In this document: positions 55,341 through 64,000 of the stretch, in pieces | Numbering within the stretch: the first letter of the stretch is position 1 | How the letters are laid out: each line of letters starts with the position of its first letter | Assembly (NCBI GenBank): GCA_030704615.1 | Contig: CM060733.1 | Span: 29,698,001-29,762,000, forward strand | Length of the DNA stretch: 64,000 nucleotides | Direction of reading: 5' to 3' | Source of the DNA: Takakia lepidozioides | Taxonomy: Eukaryota; Streptophyta; Takakiopsida; Takakiales; Takakiaceae | The notes under the pieces: generated by a model | What the model saw: the letters and a program-made list of their open reading frames with translations, nothing else | Databases searched by the model: none | What the model was told of the DNA's origin: nothing | Made by a program: the position numbers and the translations under genes

Positions 55341-57208
55341 CTGGCCTTTACGCAGGTGCTTATGGAGAAATACAAAGCCAGTGCTCAAAACTGGGTGGAT
55401 ATGTTGAGTGTCGCACTTTGTTTAGGATGTTTTCAACTGACAAGGTTTTATGGAGGCTGTTGTATTCCCATGGTGATTTGTATGGATAGGAGGTCCAATG
55501 TCTTCACATTTCCAAGTATCTTCTGTGAAGTTTCAGCAATCTTAGCGTCTGTATTCGGCAAGAAATTGACTATCCCGTGGTGATGTTGTGGCCTTCATAA
55601 GTTTGAGGAGCAAAAAGAGGTGGTGGCTGTAGAGTGCATTCTGCGTGTCGTATTTATTGATCCTCAACGAGCCTCTCCCGTAAGTTGACCTTCCATGCAC
55701 TGGCCTTACTGCAAGTAAAACTACATAGAAAAGGTTCCGATGCCTTACTAAGGCACGTTCCAGCCTAGCAGCTTTTGATGCCATTGTAATGGTATATGGT
55801 CTTATGCTAACATCAGGACTTCTCAACATGTTACTTCTGTTTCTGTTACAAGGAGAGCTTGGGTTTGGAGAACCCAGCCTTGGTCGTCTTAAGCAGTTAA
55901 AGCCACAGCCAAGTTCTTCTGCCATCTTTTCACTTTCCACTGTCCAGCAATATTGTCTGCCATGCATATTCCACAGAGGCCCTTTCTGAATCGTTTTAAT
56001 TGTTCAAATCTTGATTCATGCATTTTGATATTGAATTGTGAATTAATGATAGTAGCCTGCAATTTGAGGGAGGGAGGGAGTGACTGCACAGTATTCTCAC
56101 TTAGGAGTAGTTTTTGAGCAATTCATCACAACAACGAAGTCTCACATGCCCATGTCATATGGGACACAGGAGGAACTGGAAAGGCTGCAGACGCGATTGG
56201 CAGAAGCTGAGGCAGCAGAAGGGGCCCAGAAGAAGCCACAGGAGGACAAGACACCCAAGGGTGCATTGGTGGTGGAGGGACTTGTGATTGATGAATGGGT
56301 TAGTGGCCCCTCATCCCTCTTCTCTGTTGCAGCTATCACCCTGTCTTTCCTCTGGAGGTTATTCAATTTCTCTGTTCTGTTGCTTGTACGCTTTATGGTT
56401 CGAACTATGGTTCCATATCTCCTTTGAAGTTTTGGCTGGATAAAGAGTGTCAGAGAGTTTCTGCTGATATGTATGTGTAAAGTGCATACTCAAATGAAGT
56501 GGAAACATCTTGAGTAGAGGAAGAGGATTAACACTGGCTATATACTATGACACCATCACAAACAGTACTAATTTCAGTACCATGAGACCATAAATTCCAC
56601 TAGTAACTGTCAGCTAGAGGGAACCTGAAACCTGGTATGAGCTTTAGAGGTTGACAGGAGTTTTTCATCCAGTCAGGGTTAATACTTGGACTCTATAGGA
56701 CTTTAGCATTACAACTTATAAGTGCATCTCTCCCTGCCTCCTCTGGTAAAGTGCATTGGAGGCCAGGATTGATTTTGAGTTGACTGAAAGTAAGAAAACT
56801 ATCATCTTGAGCAGACAAGTGATCACTTTCCACATGTTGTCAAGTACCCTAAGCCTGTATCAATTTCTGTTACATAGTTTGCAATCCTTTTACATGTATT
56901 CTGAATTGTGCTGAATGAGATGTTCAAGTAATAGATTCTATTTCAGAACGATATGCTGATAGCTGTACTACAGTGGTCAATGGTTGTGTCTTCCCATCAG
57001 GATGTGCAGTGCTTCTGTTGGGCCATGGATCTGGAAATACATGGTTTCCATTTACTGTTCTTTTATCTTCGTCTTGCTGTGCTACCTAGAAAGTCTCGTA
57101 ATGAGCAATGTATTATTTACGGAACATCATGGTGGGATTGCATTACAGAAGCAGCGCAGAGAAAATTATCTGGCACGCCAACAATCCGAAGGTGCAGAGT
57201 CTCTATGA
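53462..57208 (+). CDS. VAMP-associated protein (VAP4/PVA41-42-like, MSP domain), seven exons
   Basis: Exons are 53462-53693, 54352-54422, 54622-54703, 55132-55241, 55602-55679, 56170-56298 and 57149-57208. All borders are GT/AG and the phases are consistent, giving 253 residues. The order matches Arabidopsis PVA41/PVA42 closely: a basic N-terminus, SSIAKAFLLNRRQLRLDPD, then the MSP beta-sandwich (YEPGKQVSSAIKIKN, HVAFKFQTTAPKSCFMRPPSG, IIATVVKFVE, FKIVSLAVNEGVEYTPE, VAVECILRVVFIDPQR). A coiled-coil segment (ELERLQTRLAEAEAAEGAQK) and the end VVEGLVIDEWKQRRENYLAR complete it. MSP domains bind FFAT-type motifs and link the ER or plasma membrane to partners. No C-terminal membrane anchor is present, as in PVA41/42. 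A GA microsatellite lies in intron 4 (about 55308-55336). The gene looks intact. Confidence 0.9.
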
Positions 57209-59067
57209 GGCCACGAAGAAGCTGATGTTACCTGTTATTTACTTCTTATTTAATGCATGAAAGGATGGTCCAATCGAAGTGGACATGGAAAATCATAAAT
57301 CCGTAAATCCAGGTTGCAGGCTGGTCACAACATGTGGAATGGTATTCTCTTAGGATCACTGTCTTCTATTGCAACTGTTTCAAAGCTGTGTCTTTTCTTG
57401 TGTATACCTACCTGGCCTAGTGAGGTCCTACTGTAGGTATTTCGCTCATGATATCAGTTGGAGTTGGTGGCTACAGGAGGATGTGTTTTTGTGTACAGCT
57501 ACTATTGAGTTTCACACTATTCTTTGTTTGCATATGTTGGGATTGTTGAGACATGTACATGATTTTTGCAGGAACAAAATCTACTCACTCTGTATTTGCT
57601 CCTGGTGGGCTGGCTAATTTATGCTTTTCATTGAGGAGGAAAGTTGGGGACGGATGCTCTATGTGGACAATGAATACGGTGTCGATTATATAGAGATCTC
57701 TGGTTTCAATTCTTTGTTTGGTTAATGGCAATGGTTGAGAGAATCAAATGTGTCATGTTTCATGACATATACTAGGTAAGATTGACATTGACTTGAAGTG
57801 GTCGCTGAAGAATTTAGCTGTCACTGTTACCCTCTCTCTGTCACCAGATTATGTCATGGCATTAGTAAATATTCTGTCTGTCAACCATTTGACGATAGAG
57901 TTTGCAGCTAACAACAATCAAGAATCTTCCTACAGAAAGATGACACCACGTGATGATCATATACATGGCGGAAGTGAAAACTGCAGTAACCTTTGGGAGT
58001 CACTGGGACTCTGCAGTGCGCAAAAAGGACCACATCAGTGCATGTATAGAGGGGTGGAGCAACCAATCCAGGTGTGACTGCCCTTGTCCATGACACATAA
58101 ATAGATTGTCTCTATCCACAGTCTGTGCAATCCTGGCTATTTTGCATTGCTAAAAGATGTCCCCATGTAGAGAGTGTTTCTCTTGGATGGACCTTCCTTT
58201 TTAACCCATTTGTAATTCATCAATCAAAAGTCAACTCACCAAACAGATGCAGCTGCCTTTGTAGTCAGTGGATGCACAAGGCCTGAAGAAAATAACTTAG
58301 GAAGTTAACATGTACAGGTACACTTTGATTTCGAAATCAAAGGTGATATATTTGCCCTTCCTTTCTCTTTCAGTGGTACAGAGTGGGTCGGGTCAAAGGT
58401 GACTAATAACTTCCCCTCCCCTTTGTTGATTCACTGGTAGAGGAAAGCCTCCACTGCAGATGATTACCTCCCATTTCCACTGGCTGTGACAAGAAGGGCT
58501 TCGTTGTGAACCAGTGTGCATCATTCACTCCTTGATCTCTATCATCAACATACCTACAGAGTCCAGCATCAGCAGATTCTCGTCCCAGAGAGGTTTCACT
58601 TAAATTGAAGGAATGCGATCAGCAAAAACATTGAACTGCAACAATCAAGACTTCCTCACAAGACATACAGTGACTGACCCATCACCTTTCAAATATAAGC
58701 AAACATATACAACCTTGCAGACATAAGTTACCCTGGACTTGGAAGGAATTTTGCATTGAACCACCATGGATTTTTAATGGACGCAGAATTTTTCTGGGCT
58801 AATCATAGGGGCTGTTCCGCGTACTTCGGGCCTGGCTCCATGGGCATCATCCATGTGTCCCAAATGAAGGCGCAGTTGCCAGTAGAGAGGCCTCGAGATA
58901 AGAGGCTTGAAAATAAGAACCACACCCCACTAAATGACAAGGATATTCTATGCACACACATATCATCCAGTTCCACCATGATTTCTTAAAATCAATGAAA
59001 CATTGTTCCCCTCCTCACATGAGAAGTTCCCTAACAGTCAAGGGATCTGTGTCACTGCCATGGGAGG
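57209..59067. other. Intergenic stretch, no supported gene
   Basis: It holds the VAP 3' flank and sequence without clear coding signal. Short frames are isolated and lack splice support. Confidence 0.35.
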
Positions 59068-59130
59068 ATGAGGGCAACAACTCAAAACCATAAGAGGAGA
59101 GAAAACGGCAGATGGGTGGGAGACACTGCC

Positions 59131-61661
59131 ATGCCCAGCGTCTGCATTCACACGACAAAGGCTCCCAAGATGGCTAAGTCCCTAGGGTGGCAGTCACCGA
59201 AAACCGCCATTTTTCCATTTCTAGGCCCACTCAGATCCGCCCCAACCTGGGAAAATGGTGCCGAATTTGCAGTTCAGGGACCTCATTGTGTTTTTCATGA
59301 ATGCAGGTACTGCAAGTTCTCCCTTTTGGAGAAAGGTCATCTGTCTTTCGAGCCACCATTCTTCCTGGCATGGAGGAACCCTGGGGCTGACTCCATGTAC
59401 ACTGACGATATTGTGAAGGAGTGGCATCTGGAACATTTGCGTGATTGCCCTTGGTATGTGGACCTTCCGCCCGGCATGCTCAACCCATCCGAGTTTCAAT
59501 TGAAGCTGGATGCTGAGGCCCGACGAAACCGAGCTCCGCTGCCTCCGCTGGGTGCAAAAGAGGCAAAAGCGCTTGCGAACTCCAGGAAAGCGGCAGAGCT
59601 TGCTCAGGCAGGAATTCAGGAGAAATTGAATGAGAAGAGTAAAGGCCAAAGGAAAATGACAAGGAAACAGGTGAGTGCAGTAACACCCAAAAAACAGAAA
59701 ACCATCGGGGCATCGGAGCAGGCGCAGGAGGGGACCCAAGAGAGTGACTCGGACGACGACTTTGTTCAAGGTCCTGCCACTGCTGTTGCTGCTACCCCCA
59801 GTCACCGGTCGTCCGGGTTCCCAAGTCAGTTCGGAGTGGGACTGGCTCTGCCAAGAAGTTGGCATTTGAGGGCGAGCCTACACGGCGGTATTCGGCGGTG
59901 ACGTTTACGCACAGGCCAAAGCTAGAACCTCCAACCATCATCCAATGCGTCAATGAGAGCTTCCTTGACGCTCTCGCTGCCAGGGCGAAGAAGGTGGCAC
60001 ACAGCAAGTCTCTGGCGGAGCAGAAGGGGAAAGCCAAGAAGAGCGTTGCCGGTACAGAGCCTAAAGACACCCCTGGTTTTGAAGCCATGATGGAATTCTT
60101 CACGGCTGTGAGCACGGATTGCAAGAGCACTCGGGGGGGGTTGAGGTGGAGAGAGCTTGCGACATGATTCTCCTCGACATTCCAGATGGGGAGCTGCTGG
60201 AGGGCCTGGATGGTGTGCCCACCTGGAACAGGTTTACTGAGGACTACTGGAAAGCCGGGTTTGGGCTGGCAGGGATGCTTCTGGATGACGGTGGATGTGT
60301 GGTTGTCCTTGCTACAAGAGGGAAGACCACAGAGAATGCGGTGGCAAGGTGGACACCGAAAAGTGTCACCCCGGTCCTCCTTAGAAAATGGTTCTGCATC
60401 AATACATAGGGGTTGCGAACAGAGGGCCAAAGTGTAAGTTATCAATCTATTGCATTCACCTCATTTTGTGGTGTATCTAAACAAGATCCCGGAGTTGATC
60501 CCTATTTTGTTGGATGTGCAGACATTGGTGTTTGAGGCATATTGCTTTGTGAAGAGAGGGTCTACGTTCAAATTCCGCAACGACGGTCGTCTTGTTGATG
60601 CCGCCTGGACCCTGTTACCTACGATGTCATCTACAACTATGTGCCCCACTCCAGTATGCCGAAGGACACAAAGACAGGCAAACCGTGGCGGTACAACCGG
60701 ACCCAGAACCCTGCTTTCATCCAAACCCTCATGGAGACGTGCTCGGATGTCCAAGGGCGGATTCTGGACCTCACATGCGGCACGGGTAAGCCTTCACGTG
60801 CTCAGTTTGTCCCCTGGCCCGATTGCAATTGCATGCCGCAAGCTATTAACCGTCCGCTTTGTTCCTCAGGTGCTTCAATGTGGGCAGGGACGTTGTCCAA
60901 CAGGCATGTGTTCGCCTTCGAGCCAGACACTGCCCTCCACAACTCGGAACTTGCAGTGGCTGAACGTCTGCCGAAAGAGGAAGAGGCATCCTCGGAGGAT
61001 GAGGAAAAATCCGAGAAGGAGCAGGGGGAGGAACAAGTTGGGATCGAGGCCGAGGAGCCCCCGGTGTATGAGTGAGTGGTCGCATTGTAAGTTGCCTCCA
61101 GATTTCGTGAGGCACCTCCCTTTGCTCTCTTATTTCATTGAAAACCCTTTCTGCTTCTGCAGGTATTGACATTCTTGAAGTGGATTTGTTCTTACTGTAG
61201 GATGCCAAGTATGGCAGGAGGGACATCTACACTGGAGTTCATGGGCAGGAGGAACGTGCCTTTTTTTGCCAGGGGGGATTTCATGCCTAGTCCAGAAAGG
61301 GACTACATCCTTCCTACTTATGCTACCCGGCTTGCTTCGGTGTCCATTAGGAGGTGTTCCGAACCTAGTCGTGTACAGCAGATTTTAGACGAGGCAAGCC
61401 TCAAGAAAAATGAAGATGAGGGAGGAGGCAGCAGCTATTAGAGCCCGTCGGGCTCGTAGATTTGTGTTGGATTCTGCTGAGGAAAGTGGGGGAGAAGAGG
61501 CAGAAGATTCCCAGGAGGTGAGGTGGACAGTCCCCCAAGGAGAGGACGGCATTTTTGAGAGGCATACTGCAACCGATGCATCACAGAGCTCGGAGGATGG
61601 GGGGGATGAGGGGGATGAGGAAGAAGGAGGGCCAAGTTCCTCAGAAGGTGTAGGAGAGTAG
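59131..61661 (+). pseudogene. Decayed gene with zinc-finger-like N-terminus and amino-methyltransferase-like domain
   Basis: The N-terminal part (59131-59800) has CRYCKF and later HLEHLRDC, spaced like a BED-type finger, followed by a basic region (KGQRKMTRKQ) and an acidic patch. The frame then shifts and continues to about 60135, where a run of eight G marks another shift. After it come CDMILLDIPDG and GMLLDDGGCVVVLATRGKT. Next is an exon with RYNRTQNPAFIQTLMETC and GRILDLTCGTG, split by an intron (60786-60869) within the last Gly, then ASMWAGTLSNRHVFAFEPD. The order (DxPx block first, then NPxxIxxL...ILDxxxGTG and an acidic FEPD) is that of beta-class N6-adenine/N4-cytosine methyltransferases, but DIPD departs from DPPY. 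An acidic tail ends at 61661. AATAAA lies near 61724. It may be a transposon or host-derived gene; the enzymatic role is inference. Confidence 0.5.
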
Positions 61662-61852
61662 TTCCCATTCCTACTATGACAGTTAGGACACACTTGTATA
61701 GACGTGGCTTGCCACCAAATTTGCAATAAAATGTTGCATTTCATTGCTATGACGAGTCCACATGACCCTATTTCCGTGCCTCCTAACCATATTTCCGTGG
61801 ACACAATTCGGCCCGCTCATGCTTTTTTTTTTTCCGCTCATGCTCATGCCGC

Positions 61853-62900
61853 TCATGAAATAGCAGCCCCCCCTCCTTGTGCTGGCAAGGCTTGTACCTC
61901 GTCCAATGGAAAATGAGGAACAAAAGTCTTTGCCTGCAAGTATGTGGCCAATAATTGTTCCTCAGGAACAAACTCCCTCTTGTCAATGTCAGAACTCAAT
62001 TCATCCACTTGAGTCTGAAGTCCGTTCACATCCTCCTGCAACTTAGCTATCGGACTATAGACAGTGTCTATAGTTCCTATGGCAATATTCTGCACCCGTT
62101 GCTGAGATCCTTCATCTCATCCTTAGTCAACTTCCTAGGTGTCTTTCCCTCCACTGGTCCTTCTGTCAACCACACCTGCAAGAGGGTCATCCACCAATTT
62201 CTGTGTAGAAATTCTGAGATCCTGCTCCTCCTTGAGCTTGTATGCTCCCAACTGTTGCTCCAACCATTCAATGCGCTGGTGATATGGTTCTTTCAAGGCT
62301 GCAAAGGCAGCCATCATGTTGTTGGCTTCCTTCCTCCCCTTCTCAGCCACTGAAATGTGTTTTTCAACACAACATTATTCTGCTAAAGGTGCAAAATCTT
62401 CTGTTCTGCTATTTCCTTGTGGAGCCTCAGCTCCTTGAGGGAAGCTTTGTGGCGAGTTATGGTATCCTTCATGCCAGAGATTAACTCGTTCTGGTGAACG
62501 ACCTCAGCTTTAGCCTCCGCCCACAGGTTGGCCTTCTCCCTAAGCTGTGCATCAACCCCTTTGTAGCTTAGCCTCATAGTCCATAGACTGCGTGGTAAGT
62601 TTTTGGTTAGCTGCTACTAACCCAACATTAACTACTTTATCTGATGCCAAAGCCCCCTCATGGCTGGTTTGCAACTGATATAGTTGCTGATTGTGAGCAC
62701 TTTGCAGCTGCTCCTGCTCAAGACCTGCCTTGATCATATCCTCTTTTGCAAGCTGTAGGGCAGCATTGGACTCCTCCAGGGTTTGCTGTAACTTGAGGCT
62801 TTCCTCAACATAAGTTCTCTTTTCATCACATAACTTAGAAGAATACCCTAGAATAGCCATATTGACAACAAAGACATGCTCACGACTACAACAGTTGAAT
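61853..62900 (-). pseudogene. Fragment of a gypsy accessory coiled-coil gene
   Basis: Reading leftward, LKLQQTLEESNAALQLAKED and HNQQLYQLQTSHEG match the accessory protein at 27270-27420 (LKLQQELEDTKAALQLAK, HKQQLYQLQVKHEG). Farther on, TRKLTKDEMKDL and YSPIAKLQEDVNGLQTQVDE match 27930-28080. Similarity covers about 1 kb with frame breaks (near 62552, 62350 and 62100). No LTR or pol is seen next to it; the copia LTR begins 180 bp to the right. It shows that the accessory ORF exists in a second, diverged element of the same family. Confidence 0.7.
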
Positions 62901-63082
62901 ATAAAGGTGTCTGTGATTCTCATCATCAGCTTCTCTGCTCCCTTCTGAAGGCATTCACAGCAACATAGAATTTTCATCGTGGCGAGGAAAAAGTGACATG
63001 AAATAAAAGTTGAACAATTCATGAAAACTATGCCCATTTCCATAATTTTGCCTCCTATGTTTCAAAGGTGACAATTGCAATA

Positions 63083-63371
63083 TGTTGGAATATCACACCA
63101 TGGCTCTCAGTGATTCCTAATAATTCCTAATAATTATGCCCTTGTATTTCTCCGTTTCTTTCTATATCGATAGGTTCAGGCTTGACGGTGATGCGGTGGA
63201 GATAAGCCTCATTAGTATGAGTAGTGTGGGTAGTTAGTGAGGTTGACGGTGATGCCGCGGAGGAGATAAGCCCATTAGTGGAGGTAGTTGGTTAGGTAGA
63301 ACTACTCTCTGTATACATATCTGCTCTCCTGATGTGTGTTTTCTATCTTATGAACATACAAGAATTTCTCA
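63083..63371 (+). repeat. 5' LTR of the copia element
   Basis: It starts TGTTGGAATATCAC and ends AGAATTTCTCA, giving TG...CA termini directly before the primer site. A short internal duplication (TTGACGGTGATGC...GGAGATAAGCC) occurs twice in the middle. Confidence 0.8.
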
Positions 63372-63385
63372 TGGTATCATAGCAG
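63372..63385 (+). promoter_or_regulatory. Primer binding site, initiator tRNA-Met
   Basis: TGGTATCATAGCAG matches the common copia site TGGTATCAGAGC, complementary to the 3' end of initiator tRNA-Met, with one mismatch. It begins immediately after the LTR. Confidence 0.85.
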
Positions 63386-63568
63386 GAGTTACAGTATCTG
63401 TTGAGTGCTTAGGATCCATGGAGTTGGATCTGTAGGGAGGGTTGAACTTGTCTAGGACGAAGTTGCTAAGACTGTGAGACACTATGTCGATAGTACGATA
63501 GATTGTAGTCTAGGACGAGATTGCGTCTCAAAGGCTGGACTTACTCTCTGCTCTCTTATCTTCTTTTC

Positions 63569-63599
<31 letters not shown>

Positions 63600-63654
63600 T
63601 CACTTTTAAATACTACCTCTCTCCTTCTCCCTTAGGTGGTCTGAACAAGTAGTC

Positions 63655-64000
63655 ATGACAGGTCTTGAAAATTCTTTCTCTGAGCAATACAAACTGGAAG
63701 GTGCTTCCAACTACGTCACATGGAAGTTTCGGATACAGAACATTTTAGAACGAGAGGATCTATGGGAGCATATTGAATCAGACTCTGAGGAAGATGAAGC
63801 TGATTCGACAAACTCAGTAGTCCTACCAGACCCAAGGGACGATGCTCTACTGCGACGACAGAGGAGAAAAGCGTTGTCTATCATAAAGGTGTCAGTGAAA
63901 GATCAGATCATCCCTTTCATTCTCAACGCCAAAACTCCAAAAGAATGTTGGACAACGCTTCAGAGGCAGTTCGAGGTGAAAAACAATGCGAAGCGATTAG
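63655..64000 (+). CDS. copia gag, N-terminal part (UBN2-type), cut by window edge
   Basis: The frame is open from ATG 63655 to the window end (115 codons). It begins MTGLENSFSEQYKLEGASNY followed by VTWKFRIQNILEREDLW, the usual start of plant copia Gag (substrate-like NYxxWK...L...LW). Later it has DDALLRRQRRKALSIIK and TPKECWTTLQRQFE, matching the Ala/Leu-rich helix and the (A/P)xxxWxxLxxxFE block of the UBN2 gag family. Gag packages the element RNA. There is no break in the visible part, in contrast to the other elements in the window. Confidence 0.85.
   Translation, partial: MTGLENSFSEQYKLEGASNYVTWKFRIQNILEREDLWEHIESDSEEDEADSTNSVVLPDPRDDALLRRQRRKALSIIKVSVKDQIIPFILNAKTPKECWTTLQRQFEVKNNAKRL

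Larger units (their letters stand above)
63083..64000 (+). mobile_element. Ty1/copia retrotransposon, 5' end (continues beyond window)
   Basis: A 289-bp LTR, a primer binding site, a leader of about 270 bp with a long T run (63569-63599), and the start of gag follow in the usual copia order. The right part is outside the window, so the 3' LTR, target duplication and completeness cannot be judged. The left flank contains the gypsy accessory fragment. Confidence 0.85.

Noticed and set aside
59221-60445. Minus-strand open frames of 214 and 217 codons
   Set aside because: They are antisense to the zinc-finger/methyltransferase-like gene, whose plus-strand frames carry the recognisable blocks.
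60450-61169. 239-codon plus-strand open frame
   Set aside because: Most of it is out of frame with the methyltransferase-like exons that overlap it; only its first part may be an exon.

Overview
The window looks like nuclear DNA from a land plant, probably a seedless lineage (bryophyte, lycophyte or fern). The evidence is two PLS-class PPR proteins ending in canonical DYW domains, split small-heat-shock and VAP genes with plant-type GT/AG introns, a tRNA-Gly(UCC), and very heavy loading with plant retrotransposons and DNA transposons. The species cannot be fixed from the sequence.

1-12.5 kb is host gene space. It holds a tandem array built from one unit: a split PDF motif (the C-terminal DNA-binding motif of the plant organellar single-stranded DNA-binding OSB family) spliced in frame to a PPR-DYW protein. 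A truncated copy (about 825-1360) is followed by a copy with two PDF motifs (exons 1557-1651, 2472-2586, 3022-3116, 3840-6455), a tRNA-Gly (7602-7673), and a second copy (7842-8030 plus 8257-10587). A fusion of an OSB-type motif with a DYW editing factor is the most interesting host-side observation.

12.5-38.7 kb is one Mutator-like element (12508-38716) with terminal inverted repeats of about 360 bp and a near-perfect 9-bp target duplication. It carries two convergent genes: a SWIM-type transposase (+) and a long second gene (-) that ends in a Ulp1/C48 protease domain. Three elements are nested in it: a 13.2-kb Ty3/gypsy element (17246-30436), a 1.6-kb CACTA element (34417-36016) and a 0.54-kb miniature element (38163-38698). 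The gypsy LTRs contain tandem arrays of a CACAG-headed 10-bp unit. The gypsy internal region has about 4 kb of extra coding sequence: an antisense ORF and a long sense coiled-coil ORF. A relative of the coiled-coil ORF lies at 61.85-62.9 kb on the minus strand.

38.7-64 kb mixes host genes and repeats: a two-exon fragment of a KEA-type K+/H+ antiporter (39.76-40.06), an HSP20 gene (42199-43088), a 5'-truncated chromodomain gypsy element (44.04-47.4), a hairpin repeat array (48.66-49.52), a pogo/Tigger transposase fragment (50.27-50.69, -), a complete seven-exon VAP4/PVA42-like gene (53462-57208), a decayed gene with a zinc-finger-like N-terminus and an amino-methyltransferase-like domain (59.1-61.66), and the 5' end of a Ty1/copia element (63083 to the window edge).

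Most in-frame stops in the transposon genes sit where one transition restores Gln, Arg or Trp, and three catalytic Asp positions read Asn. This fits cytosine deamination of silenced, methylated repeats.
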